Shown: positions 7,499 to 16,074 of the stretch, in pieces
Layout of the letters: each line of letters opens with the position of its first letter
Position numbering within the stretch: position 1 is the stretch's first letter
Assembly (NCBI RefSeq): GCF_900696085.1
Contig: NZ_CAADFC020000029.1
Coordinates: forward strand, 62,001-126,000
Direction of reading: 5' to 3'
Length of the DNA: 64,000 bases
Origin: Bradyrhizobium ivorense
GTDB taxonomy: Bacteria > Pseudomonadota > Alphaproteobacteria > Rhizobiales > Xanthobacteraceae
The notes under the pieces: model-generated
What the model was told of the DNA's origin: nothing
Databases searched by the model: none
The model's input: only the letters and a program-made list of their open reading frames with translations
Made by a program: the position numbers and the translations under genes

Positions 7499-8608
7499 AT
7501 GGCGTTGACGGCTCTTGATCTCGGCCTCCGCGGCGCGGTGGTCGGACTCTTTCTCGTGGTGTGTGCGGTGCTGCTGCTACGCACCGCGGCGGTGCACCGC
7601 GCCGCGCATTTGGGCGCGGCGCTGGGCGTGGCCGGTGCGGCCTATGCGATTTCCACCGCGCCATACTTTCCGCTGTGGTCGTTCGGCTGGAGTTCTCCCT
7701 TCATCGCGCTGGCGATGGGTTCTCCCGTCATTCTTTGGCTTTGGGCGCGCGCGATCTTCGACGAGGGTTTTGCGCTGCGGCCCTGGCATGGTGCGGTGTG
7801 GGTGCTGGTCGCCGGCCTCGGCCTCATGACCTTCAATGGCTCGACGAATTGGCCTGGCCTTGCGGCGATCTGCGGCCGCCTCTTGGCGCTGGCATCGATC
7901 GGCTTCGCCCTGCTGGCGGTGGCGCAGATTCCGAAAGGCTGGCGCAACGCCATCGCGACGCCGCGCGGGCGGCTGCTGGTCGCGCTGATCGTCGGGATCA
8001 GCGTCCAGATCGTGCTCAGCGCCGGTGCCGGGCTTGCCGCGATTCCGTTTCGCGCCATCAGCCTGACCGTCGCGCTGGGCCTCGGCACGTTCGGCGTGCT
8101 GTCGGTCTGGATGATGGTGTTCGATCCGCCCGAAAACCTACCGGCTGTCGCCGCAGCCGGCGGCGGCAATGGCCAGGCTGCCCGGGCGCCGGGCCCGCTT
8201 GCGGACGCCGGCCTGTCGGCCCCGGACCATGCCGCGCTCCACCGCCTCAGGCATCTGATGGCGAGCGAGCGAAGCTATCGGCAGGAGGGGCTGACCATCG
8301 GCGTGCTGGCGGTCAGGCTCGGCATGCCGGAATACCGGCTGCGCACGCTGATCAATGACGGGCTCGGCCACCGCAACTTCAACGCCTTTCTCAACCGCTA
8401 CCGTCTCGACGAAGCGAAAGCTGCGCTGGCCGATCGCGGCCAGGCCGAGGTACCGGTGCTGACGATCGCGCTCGACGCCGGCTTCCAGTCGCTGGCGCCG
8501 TTCAACCGCGCCTTCAAGGCCGACACCGGATTGACCCCGACCGAGTTTCGCCGTCGGGCCGCGGCCGGGCCAACCACCGATGCGGCGGAAATCGCCTCCT
8601 CAAACTGA
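7499..8608 (+). CDS. Membrane-anchored AraC-family transcription regulator
   Basis: A 369-residue protein with two parts. Residues 1-220 contain about seven hydrophobic helices (for example LRGAVVGLFLVVCAVLLL and VWVLVAGLGLMTF). Residues about 260-355 form an AraC-type DNA-binding domain: LTIGVLAVRLGMPEYRLRTL, then NFNAFLNRYRLDEAK, and a second helix-turn-helix VLTIALDAGFQSLAPFNRAF followed by GLTPTEFRR. The fold is a known class of inner-membrane AraC regulators, but the signal and targets are unknown. The start at 7499 is where the membrane domain begins. The next gene, 91 bases on, is a CPBP intramembrane protease, which may be relevant to its control. Confidence 0.85.
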   Translation: MALTALDLGLRGAVVGLFLVVCAVLLLRTAAVHRAAHLGAALGVAGAAYAISTAPYFPLWSFGWSSPFIALAMGSPVILWLWARAIFDEGFALRPWHGAVWVLVAGLGLMTFNGSTNWPGLAAICGRLLALASIGFALLAVAQIPKGWRNAIATPRGRLLVALIVGISVQIVLSAGAGLAAIPFRAISLTVALGLGTFGVLSVWMMVFDPPENLPAVAAAGGGNGQAARAPGPLADAGLSAPDHAALHRLRHLMASERSYRQEGLTIGVLAVRLGMPEYRLRTLINDGLGHRNFNAFLNRYRLDEAKAALADRGQAEVPVLTIALDAGFQSLAPFNRAFKADTGLTPTEFRRRAAAGPTTDAAEIASSN

Positions 8609-8699
8609 CAATCGCTCCTCGGTTTCGAAATTCGATAGGCGCAACGCCGCGCGATCTGCCTGACTGTGCCGATGACAGCACTGCTTCGGGAGTTCGCAG

Positions 8700-9506
8700 G
8701 TGAACATGGCCATACTGGACGGCGGCGCCGGATCCACGGCGCCTCAGGCCAAGGCGGGCAGCGTCGGCTGGCGCGAAGGCATCGTTGTGCTCGCGATGGT
8801 GCTGGCGCCGGTCGCACTGGCCGTGCTTCTGACCGCCGCCGGTGCTCTGGCCTACGCAAGCTGGAAAATCGTTTACAGGGACGTCGTTGAAATCCCGACA
8901 TGGCGGAGTCTTCAGCCGTTCGGGATGCTGGCCTATGTGGTCAGCAGCTGGATTGCGGTCGCGGCGGCCTGGCGCTGGTCGCAGCGACGCTGCTTGCGCC
9001 GCGAGGTGTTTCTGTTCCGCCGGCTGACTTGGCCGGCCACCACTGCGAGCCTCGTGGGATTCCTGGTTGCGCTCTACGGCGCCCCGGCCGCGACACATTG
9101 GTTGTCGCACGTCACCGGCGGCGCAGGCCCGGGCGGCCGGATCGATTTCCACAGCCCGTACATGACCGCGATCTACCTCGTGCTGTTCGTGGTCACGGCG
9201 CCGCTGTGCGAGGAAATTCTGTATCGCGGGCTGCTGGTGGCCTGGCTGCGCCGGATCGGCTGGCACGATTCCGCGATCTGGCTGGTGGGCAGCCTGATCT
9301 TCGGGGCCAATCACATCATTCCGTTCAGCCTGGTCTGGAGCGTGGTCATCACCGCCTTCGGCGCCATCCTGTTTGGGTTGCGCCTGCGCTACGACTCCCT
9401 GACGCCCGCTTGGCTCACCCATGTGCTATTCAATGCGCAACCATTTCTGATCCTGCCGCTGATCAGCCGGATCGCGCCCGCATTGCACCCTGGATCCATC
9501 TCCTGA
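8700..9506 (+). CDS. CPBP family intramembrane metalloprotease
   Basis: A 268-residue multi-pass membrane protein of the CPBP (Abi, Rce1-like) family. The conserved motifs are all visible: EEILYR with Glu171, Glu172 and Arg176; FGANH with His205; and LTHVLFN with His241. These residues form the glutamate/histidine active site of the family. The start may be GTG 8700 (GGGAG 8 bases upstream) or ATG 8706. It sits between a membrane-anchored AraC regulator and a YciB-like gene on the same strand. Members process prenylated or membrane-anchored substrates or give bacteriocin immunity. The substrate here is unknown. Confidence 0.9.
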   Translation: MNMAILDGGAGSTAPQAKAGSVGWREGIVVLAMVLAPVALAVLLTAAGALAYASWKIVYRDVVEIPTWRSLQPFGMLAYVVSSWIAVAAAWRWSQRRCLRREVFLFRRLTWPATTASLVGFLVALYGAPAATHWLSHVTGGAGPGGRIDFHSPYMTAIYLVLFVVTAPLCEEILYRGLLVAWLRRIGWHDSAIWLVGSLIFGANHIIPFSLVWSVVITAFGAILFGLRLRYDSLTPAWLTHVLFNAQPFLILPLISRIAPALHPGSIS

Positions 9507-9527
9507 AGATAGCGAGTTCAAGCAACG

Positions 9528-10142
9528 ATGAAGCATTTCCTCAACGCGGCCAAATTGCTGTTTCTCGACCTGGCGTCGACGCTGTTCTTTCTCGTCGTCT
9601 ATCTCTTGACCCACAACACAGCGCTGGCGGTCGGCCTCGGCATCGCATTCGGCCTTGTGCAAATCGGCAGCCAGTTGATCCGCCGCAGGCCGGTCCACGC
9701 CATGGAATGGCTGAGCCTGTCCCTCATCATCGTCGCGGGCATCGCGACGCTGCTCACCCACGATCTGCGCTTCGTGCTGTTCAAGCCGAGCGTGATCTAC
9801 GCGATCGTCGGCATCGTGATGCTCAAGCGCGGCTGGCTGAACCGCTATGTGCCCGAGATTGCACGGACGGTGGCGCCCGACATTGCCACGGCCGTGGGCT
9901 ACGCCTGGGCCGGGCTGATGTTCGTGTCCGCCGCGGTGAATGCCTTCGTCGCGCTGACCTGCAGTCTCGAGACCTGGGCCGTGGCCATGCCGATCTACGG
10001 CATCGTCAGCAAGGTGGCGGTGTTCGTCGGCGGATTTGCCGTGCTGCGCATGACCGTGCGGCGCCGCCTCCACGCCATGCCGGCCGACCAGCGTGATGCG
10101 CTGCTGGCGCTCGACAGCGGGACGGCGACGGCCTCGCCATGA
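9528..10142 (+). CDS. Septation protein A-like inner-membrane protein (YciB/IspZ family)
   Basis: A 204-residue protein with five or six membrane helices. The order of features matches the YciB/IspZ family: an N-terminal LLFLDLASTLFFLVVYL, the loop RRRPVHAMEWLSLSLIIVAG, then DLRFVLFKPSVIYAIVGIVM and a Trp-rich helix. YciB takes part in cell-envelope synthesis and septation in Escherichia coli. This copy is divergent, with an Ala/Thr-rich tail instead of the usual one, and may be a paralogue rather than the housekeeping gene. It follows the CPBP protease by 21 bases and probably belongs to the same transcript. Confidence 0.75.
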   Translation: MKHFLNAAKLLFLDLASTLFFLVVYLLTHNTALAVGLGIAFGLVQIGSQLIRRRPVHAMEWLSLSLIIVAGIATLLTHDLRFVLFKPSVIYAIVGIVMLKRGWLNRYVPEIARTVAPDIATAVGYAWAGLMFVSAAVNAFVALTCSLETWAVAMPIYGIVSKVAVFVGGFAVLRMTVRRRLHAMPADQRDALLALDSGTATASP

Positions 10143-10298
10143 CGGCCAATCCGCGGGTCCGATCTCGCTTGGTTAACGAAACAAACGGAGCGCGCGACGA
10201 AACCATTTTGGCGTCGCGACGAAGAATTGCGGAAACCAAGCGCCCCTAGTCATGCAGCCGACGCACCGCTTCGATGCGCTCGACACAAGGGGGACAAG

Positions 10299-10613
10299 AT
10301 GGCTTTCACCGCACTTCGTCACGGCAAACTGCTGGCTGCCACCGCGTTCGCGCTGGGTTTGTTGACCTCGGCCGCGTACGCCTACACTGACGAGCAGCAG
10401 CAGATGTGCGCCGGCGATGCGATGCGGCTGTGCAGCGCCGACATTCCCGACGTCGATCGCGTCACAGCCTGCATGATCCGCCAACGCGCGCAGCTCAGCG
10501 ACGGCTGCAAGGCGGTTTTCCACTACGTGCCGCCGGCGCCGCAGCCCGCGAGCTATTCGCCGGCAGCCAAGCCGGGCAAGCCGCTCACGATTACCCCGCA
10601 CAAGCGCGGCTGA
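10299..10613 (+). CDS. Small exported cysteine-rich-repeat protein
   Basis: A 104-residue secreted protein with a signal peptide ending in AAYA (about residue 27). The mature part has the layout CAGDAMRLCSADIPDVDRVT, ACMIRQRAQLSDGCKAVF, with four Cys spaced as in the cysteine-rich repeat family (related to Golgi apparatus protein 1). It ends with a short Pro/Lys tail. The ATG has AGGGGGACAAG before it. Such proteins are frequent in Bradyrhizobium, with unknown function; the Cys pairs probably form disulfides in the periplasm. A hairpin terminator follows. Confidence 0.75.
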   Translation: MAFTALRHGKLLAATAFALGLLTSAAYAYTDEQQQMCAGDAMRLCSADIPDVDRVTACMIRQRAQLSDGCKAVFHYVPPAPQPASYSPAAKPGKPLTITPHKRG

Positions 10614-10636
10614 CCATTTCATCCAAGATCGAACAC

Positions 10637-10667
10637 GCACCGCCGCCTCCCAAGGAAGGCGCGGTGC
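10637..10667 (+). terminator. Hairpin terminator-like structure
   Basis: GCACCGCCGCCT and AGGCGCGGTGC form a strong stem with one bulged base and an 8-base loop, 24 bases after the previous stop codon. There is only a short T run after it, so efficiency is uncertain. Confidence 0.6.
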
Positions 10668-10784
10668 TTGATCGTTCCGGTCTGCCAAAATAACCTGACA
10701 AGACAACAAGGCGAGACCGTTCATTCGGCATTCAGCCTGACACGGCTCAATTGCCTCTCCGTCCGAATGCTCCCCCGGGAATTC

Positions 10785-12338
10785 ATGCTGATGCGGCGCA
10801 GGCTGTCTTTCGCGCTTCTGCTGGGTGTCGGCGTCATGGTTGGCTGGCACACGCGAGCTGTCGCGGCGCCGGACCTGACGCGGCTTGCGCAGGCGCAACC
10901 TGTACCGGCGCCTGCACCTCCTCCAGCGCCCGCTGCAACGCCCGCCCCAGCCGCAACGCCTGCGCCCGCGACCCCGGCTCCGGCCGCGAGCGCGCAGGCC
11001 GCGGCGCCCGAGCCGATCGGCAACGTCGCGACATTGACCGGCACCGCGACCGTCAAGCGCAACAACGCCACTACGCCGCTGCAGATCCGCGACGACATCT
11101 TCGCCAATGACGAGGTCGCGACCGCGGCGACCTCCTCGCTCGGCATCACCTTCAACGACGGCACCACGTTCAACCTGCGGGCCTCGACCCGGATCACGAT
11201 CGACAGCTACGTCTATGAAGACGGCGGCAAGCAGAACAGCGCGCTGTTCGACGTCGTCAGGGGAACCGCGGCGTTCGTCGCCGCTGCCGTCGCCAAGACC
11301 GGCGACATGAAAATCTCGACACCGACCGCGACGCTCGGCATCCGCGGCACCACCGGCCTCGTCGAGGTGCCCGAAGGCGCGACCGCGACCAGCAACAATG
11401 TCGGCATCAAGCTCTATCCCGACGAGGACGGCCATGTCGGGCGCATCGAGGTTCATGACCGCGGCGGCACCTCGCTCGGCGTGCTGACGCGCGCGGCGAG
11501 TGGCTTTGCGATTCGCCCCGGCGTCGGCGGAGTGCGTTTCGCCGCGGTGCCGCTGACGATCTCGCCGCAGCAGATCACCCGCGACCGCGGCTTTGTCCGC
11601 CAGGTGCACACCGCGCAATCGCTCGGCCGCCAGGTGGTGAGCGAGCAGCGCGATTTCCGCCGCGCCAATCCGGACTTCCGCCGCAGCAATCCGGCGGCGC
11701 CCTATCCGAACCGCGGCCAGCCGGTGCAGCCGAACCAGCAGCGGCCGAACGCCCTGCCGGGCCAGAACCGCAACGCACCGGGCCAGCCGGGTCAGCAGAA
11801 CCGTCCGGGTCAGTTGCAGCAGCAGCCCGGCCAGCAAAACCGTCCCGGCCAGCCGCAGCGGCCGGGCACGCCGGGCCGGCAGGGCTTGCAGCAGCCGGGC
11901 ACGCAGCAGCAGGGCGCGGCGGGTCATGCTTTGCCCGGGCAGCCCGGCGGCGCGGCGCTGCCGCGCACGCCCGGTGCGCAGACGCCGGCCGGACAGCGGC
12001 CGACGGGACAACAGCCGGCGGGACAACAGCCGGGACGCCAGGAGCCTGCGCGTCAGGGCGGCTTGCAGCCGGGACGCCCGCAGCAGCAGCCCAGCGTGCA
12101 GCAACCGGGCGGCGTGCGGCAACCTGGCCAACTGCAGGGCCAGCCCGGCTACCCGCGCCAGGGCCTTGCACCGCCGGTGCCGGGACAGATACGGCCGGGC
12201 TTCCAGCAAGCGGTGCCGGGCGGCCGGCTCGTGCCCGGCCTGCTGCGGCCAGGCGCACAGCCGCGCCCCGGCGTCCAGCAGCAGCGGCGACCGCCACCAG
12301 CGCGGCAAGGGAAACCGCCCAAGGACCAGCGTCAGTAG
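10785..12338 (+). CDS. Secreted FecR-domain protein with Gln/Pro/Gly-rich tail
   Basis: A 517-residue exported protein. After a signal peptide and a Pro/Ala linker, residues about 83-185 form a FecR-like domain (GNVATLTGTATVKRNN, then FNLRASTRITIDSYVYEDGG and ATLGIRGTTG). In iron-responsive FecR proteins this fold signals to a sigma factor. Here there is no sigma gene nearby and the protein appears secreted, so it is more like the periplasmic or surface FecR proteins of alphaproteobacteria. From about residue 300 the sequence is a low-complexity Q/P/G/R tail of more than 200 residues. ATG 10785 is preferred; 10767 and 10791 are in-frame alternatives. The gene is alone. Confidence 0.8.
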   Translation: MLMRRRLSFALLLGVGVMVGWHTRAVAAPDLTRLAQAQPVPAPAPPPAPAATPAPAATPAPATPAPAASAQAAAPEPIGNVATLTGTATVKRNNATTPLQIRDDIFANDEVATAATSSLGITFNDGTTFNLRASTRITIDSYVYEDGGKQNSALFDVVRGTAAFVAAAVAKTGDMKISTPTATLGIRGTTGLVEVPEGATATSNNVGIKLYPDEDGHVGRIEVHDRGGTSLGVLTRAASGFAIRPGVGGVRFAAVPLTISPQQITRDRGFVRQVHTAQSLGRQVVSEQRDFRRANPDFRRSNPAAPYPNRGQPVQPNQQRPNALPGQNRNAPGQPGQQNRPGQLQQQPGQQNRPGQPQRPGTPGRQGLQQPGTQQQGAAGHALPGQPGGAALPRTPGAQTPAGQRPTGQQPAGQQPGRQEPARQGGLQPGRPQQQPSVQQPGGVRQPGQLQGQPGYPRQGLAPPVPGQIRPGFQQAVPGGRLVPGLLRPGAQPRPGVQQQRRPPPARQGKPPKDQRQ

Positions 12339-12413
12339 ATCAGACACCCGAGCGCGGCACGGGCGACAACGCGCCAGTGCCGCGCGCGAGATCGACGAAC
12401 GCCAAACGGCGGA

Positions 12414-13241
12414 TCAGCCGTTCCTGGTGATGACGGCCTCGAGATATTCGCCGGGAACGACCAGCGTGCCGTCTGTCGCCGTATTGAACCGGTCCACGAG
12501 GGCGAGCATGTCGGCGGCGAGCGCCTGCTGCTTGTCGGCGTCGAGCGCACCAAAGGCCTTCAGCACCGGCCCGTAATAGGTGCGGAAGATCTCGAGCAGG
12601 TGTTCGCGCGATTTGTAGCGGAAGTTGAAGTGCTTCGATTTGGCGGCAACGCTCGCGCGCGGACCGAAGAGCGCGGCGAGATGCGTCTCGGTGCCCCATA
12701 GCGCGGGAGACTTCACGCCCGGCGCCGGCGGAACATATTTGCCGATGGTCTTGAAGATGTTGCCGACAAAACTGTCCGGCGTCCAGTTGGCGAGGCCGAT
12801 CTTGCCGCCGACGCGGCAGACACGCAGCAGCTCATTGGCGGCGCGCCGCTGGTCGGCGGTGAACATCACGCCGAACGTCGAGAGCACGACGTCGAAGCGC
12901 CGGTCGGGAAACGGCAGGTTCTCCGCGTCCGCTTCCTGGAACGTCACCGGCAGACGCTCGGCCGCCGCCCGCTCGCGGCCGCGCTCGAGCAGCGCGCCGA
13001 CGTAATCGGTCGAGACCACGTCGGCGAAGCGCCGCGCCGGCGCGAGCGTCGCATTGCCGTTGCCGGCGGCGACGTCGAGCACGCGCTGATTGCTGCGCAG
13101 GTCGACGGCCTCGCACAGCGTCTCGCCGACGATCTGCAGCGTGGTGCCGACGATGGCGTAGTCACCCGAGCTCCAGGTGGCTTGCTGGCGCGCCTTCACG
13201 GCGGCGAGATCGACGGCGGGCGTTTCGGTCTGAACATTCAT
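12414..13241 (-). CDS. Class I SAM-dependent methyltransferase
   Basis: A 275-residue SAM-dependent methyltransferase. Motif I VLDVAAGNGNATL is followed by an acidic loop (STDYV), then EADAENLPFPDRRFDVVLST. This is the layout of UbiE-like enzymes acting on small molecules. The C-terminal third (GKYVPPAPGVKSPALWGT...) is typical of a subset found near DUF4242 and similar stress proteins. ATG 13241 has GAGGGAG 7 bases upstream. It reads away from the DUF4242 gene's promoter region and probably shares the regulator at 14254. The substrate is unknown. Confidence 0.85.
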   Translation of the reverse strand: MNVQTETPAVDLAAVKARQQATWSSGDYAIVGTTLQIVGETLCEAVDLRSNQRVLDVAAGNGNATLAPARRFADVVSTDYVGALLERGRERAAAERLPVTFQEADAENLPFPDRRFDVVLSTFGVMFTADQRRAANELLRVCRVGGKIGLANWTPDSFVGNIFKTIGKYVPPAPGVKSPALWGTETHLAALFGPRASVAAKSKHFNFRYKSREHLLEIFRTYYGPVLKAFGALDADKQQALAADMLALVDRFNTATDGTLVVPGEYLEAVITRNG

Positions 13242-13299
13242 TGCTATCTCCCTCGAGAGGTGTCGTGATGAAAATGCAGTGCTGAAAATGTGCTGCGGA

Positions 13300-13713
13300 C
13301 TATTCCGTGCGCTGGTCGGGGATGTCAGGGCTCGCGGACGCGACCACGAGGCGCCATTCCGAGCTGAGGCGGCAGCGCTGCCTGGTGCGTTGCTGCGAGA
13401 CCGCCTGCTCCGCTTGCGCCGCGTGATGGTCCCGTACAACCAGGTCCGCGGCCATGGTGAACACGGGTGAAGAGCCACCTGCGATCACCAGGGCAAAGAG
13501 CGCGCGCCGCATGATCGGCCGCGAGGGCCGGACGCCGAGGTTCGGCAACGGTCGGCCGCCGAAGCTGCGCAGCATGACGCGGCTGACTTGCCGCGCACGA
13601 TTTGCAAGCATGCGAGCGACCGACTGATTGACGATCCGGCTGAAGCGCGAAAGGACAATGGAAAAATACTTTTGCGCCGGACTAAAAACTGGCTCCATGA
13701 AAGAGAAAGACAT
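13300..13713 (-). CDS. Hypothetical protein, doubtful
   Basis: An open frame of 137 codons starting MSFSFMEPVFSPAQKYFSIV, then a basic stretch (SRFSRIVNQSVARMLANRAR) and a short hydrophobic run (RALFALVIAGGSSPVFTMAA). An AAGGA sequence precedes the ATG. It occupies the space between the methyltransferase and DUF4242 genes on the same strand. The basic, low-information composition makes it uncertain that this is expressed; I do not recognise the family. Confidence 0.3.
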   Translation of the reverse strand: MSFSFMEPVFSPAQKYFSIVLSRFSRIVNQSVARMLANRARQVSRVMLRSFGGRPLPNLGVRPSRPIMRRALFALVIAGGSSPVFTMAADLVVRDHHAAQAEQAVSQQRTRQRCRLSSEWRLVVASASPDIPDQRTE

Positions 13714-13790
13714 TATCGTATCCTTGATCGTGATGTGACAGCGTGCCGGATCGTCGGATCGGGATGCGCCATCGGACGCTTCGCAAAGCG

Positions 13791-14096
13791 TCACTCAGCG
13801 GCAATGGGCGGTTCGACGGGATCGCCGCGCACCACGACGGTGGTCGCGACCTTGTAAAATTCCTCACCGGGCATGCCGACGCGGCGAGCATGCTCGCGGA
13901 TCGAGTCGCCGTCACGCGCCTCGTATATGCAGAAGGTGCCAATGCGACCATCTGCCTCATGCACCACGTAGCTGCGGATCCAGCGCACGCGATCGGACAT
14001 CTGCTCGTTGCCGATCCTGGCGGAGGTCGCGCCGGCGGCCTGCAGCTCGGCCATGTTGGCCCAGGCGCTGGGGCGGCGAATGACGTAGAGATCCAT
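13791..14096 (-). CDS. DUF4242 family protein
   Basis: A 101-residue cytosolic protein matching the DUF4242 layout: N-terminal MDLYVIRRP, then RWIRSYVVHEADGRIGTFCI and a stretch with YEARDGDSIREHARRVGMP. Related proteins include a nickel-binding single-domain protein of Streptomyces. The ferredoxin-like fold is known for metal or small-ligand binding, but no activity is established. It is the first gene of the minus-strand group and faces the winged-helix regulator at 14254 across a 157-base gap, so regulation by that protein is plausible. Confidence 0.8.
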   Translation of the reverse strand: MDLYVIRRPSAWANMAELQAAGATSARIGNEQMSDRVRWIRSYVVHEADGRIGTFCIYEARDGDSIREHARRVGMPGEEFYKVATTVVVRGDPVEPPIAAE

Positions 14097-14253
14097 GGAA
14101 ATGCTCCTCGATGACGAATTGTTGAACGGTGAGCCGCGACGATCGCGAGCCGTGAGGAGCTATATGCGCTGCCGACGCTGACTGTCCTTACCGCGGACTG
14201 ATCATTGTCTGATCTTTGCCTGAACCTTTTCCACGGCGGCCGGACTCACTGAC

Positions 14254-16074
14254 ATGGCCTTCGCCTTTGGACCGTTCGAGCTTGACGAAGCGGGCCGCGT
14301 CGTGTTGTGCGCGCGGCAAGAGGTCCCATTACAGCCGCGTGTCTTCGACCTGCTGGTCTACTTCGTTCATCACCGCGGCCGCGTCGTCTCCAAGGATGAA
14401 CTGCTGGACGCGGTGTGGCCCGACGTCACAGTCACCGACAACTCGCTGCAGCGCGCCGTGAGTGCGTTGCGCGCCGTGCTGCGCAAGGGCGGCATGGAGC
14501 ATGCGATCCGCAACCTGCCGGGCAAGGGATATCGCTTCAGCCTCGAGGCCGAGAGCGCGCAACCGCTGCAGGCTGCCGAGCCGCAGCTTGGCGAGGCGAC
14601 CGGCGCGATCGGTCTCGCCCGGCGCGCCGTGGCCGGACAATTGTGGCTGCAGGCCGCCAGCCTGTTCGAGAGCGCGCATGAAGACGGTTCGCTCACTGCC
14701 GACGATTTGCACGACTGGGCGCTGGCGCTGCAATGCCTCGGCAAACCTGCGGCGGCGATTCCAATTCTGGTTCGCGCGGTCAGTGCACGCGCCAAGGCGG
14801 GCGATGCCGCCGGTGCCGCGGCCGACGCGATCACGCTGTCGGGCCTGCATTTCGAATGCGGCCAGGCCGCGGTCGGCAAGGGCTGGCTGGCCCGCGCGGA
14901 AGACTGGGCGTCCGGGCTGAACGATCCGCCGACCAGCGCGCTGGTGCTGTGGATGAAATCGAAGCTCGCCGCATTCGACGGCGATCCGGAACAGGCGCTC
15001 GCCTTGGCCGACACCGCCTACACGTCGGTCCGGCACAAGGACGCGATCGGCATCGAGGCGGTGAGCCTTGCCTATCGCGGCTTCTACCGGCTGTGTCTTG
15101 GCGACACCAGCGGCGGACTGGCCGATCAGGACCATGCCGCCGCGCTTGCGCTCTCCAGCAACACGCTGGATCCGATCATGGCCGGCCTGCTCTACTGCAA
15201 CATCCTGTGGGCGGCGCGGATGTTCGGCGACTGGGCGCGCGCCGACCAATGGACGCGCGGCTACCAGAGCTTTTGCTCGGGCAGCGGCATGGAGCTGACC
15301 GGATCATGCCAGCTGCACCGCTCCGAGGTGCTCGGCATCCGCGGCTCGCTCAGTGAGGCGCTGTCGCGTATCCAGGACGCGCTGACGCGGCTGACGAGCG
15401 ATGCGCCGTGGTCGATCGGCGACGCCAACCGCGTGCTGGGCGAGATTCAAGCCGCGATCGGCAATGATGACGCCGCGCTCGCAGCCTATGATCGGGCTTA
15501 CGCGCTGGGCTGGTGTCCGGAGCCGGGCCGCGCAATGCTGCTGCTGGCAAGAGGCGAAGCCGAAGCCGCCTATGCCAGCCTCGAGCGGAGCCTGATCGGC
15601 AAGACCTGGTGGACACTGCAGCGGCGCGGCATCCTGCTGGCGCATCTGGCGCTGGTTGCGGCCCACACCCATCGGAACGAGCAGGCGGAAAGCCTGATCC
15701 GTGAGCTGTCCGGCAGTCCGGACCGCTGGCCGATGCCCTCGATCCGCGCGCTCACCAACGAGGCGCAGGCGATTCTGGCGCTTGGCCGGCAGGATCATGA
15801 CGCGGCGTTGCGGCACCTGCATCTCGCTCGCCAGCTGTGGTCGAGCATCGAGGGGCGGGTTCAGGCGGTGCGGCTGCGGCTGCAGATCGCCAGGCTGCAG
15901 TTCGAACGCGACGACATTCGCGGCGCCGCGACCGAGGTCCACGCCGCCCGGCTGATTGCGAGCGAGATGGGATCGCGCAAGCTGGAAGCCGACTGCATCG
16001 CGCTTGAGCGCGACATCGACTGGGCGACGGGCGGCCGCGCCGTCGCCGGCCAGCGCCAGCAGTTGCGTGGATGA
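14254..16074 (+). CDS. Winged-helix (OmpR-type) regulator with TPR-like C-terminus
   Basis: A 606-residue protein. Residues 1-100 are an OmpR/PhoB-type winged helix without receiver domain (FGPFELDEAGRVV, VFDLLVYFVHHRGRVVSKDE, then SLQRAVSALRAVLRKGG and GKGYRFSLE). The remainder is an alpha-helical, Ala/Leu-rich region that looks like TPR repeats (for example VRAVSARAKAGDAAGAAADA). This is the plan of CadC-like and SARP-like one-component regulators found in Bradyrhizobium. No membrane helix is present, so it is cytosolic and probably senses a protein or small molecule through its TPR part. It is divergent from the DUF4242/methyltransferase genes, its likely targets. Confidence 0.85.
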   Translation: MAFAFGPFELDEAGRVVLCARQEVPLQPRVFDLLVYFVHHRGRVVSKDELLDAVWPDVTVTDNSLQRAVSALRAVLRKGGMEHAIRNLPGKGYRFSLEAESAQPLQAAEPQLGEATGAIGLARRAVAGQLWLQAASLFESAHEDGSLTADDLHDWALALQCLGKPAAAIPILVRAVSARAKAGDAAGAAADAITLSGLHFECGQAAVGKGWLARAEDWASGLNDPPTSALVLWMKSKLAAFDGDPEQALALADTAYTSVRHKDAIGIEAVSLAYRGFYRLCLGDTSGGLADQDHAAALALSSNTLDPIMAGLLYCNILWAARMFGDWARADQWTRGYQSFCSGSGMELTGSCQLHRSEVLGIRGSLSEALSRIQDALTRLTSDAPWSIGDANRVLGEIQAAIGNDDAALAAYDRAYALGWCPEPGRAMLLLARGEAEAAYASLERSLIGKTWWTLQRRGILLAHLALVAAHTHRNEQAESLIRELSGSPDRWPMPSIRALTNEAQAILALGRQDHDAALRHLHLARQLWSSIEGRVQAVRLRLQIARLQFERDDIRGAATEVHAARLIASEMGSRKLEADCIALERDIDWATGGRAVAGQRQQLRG

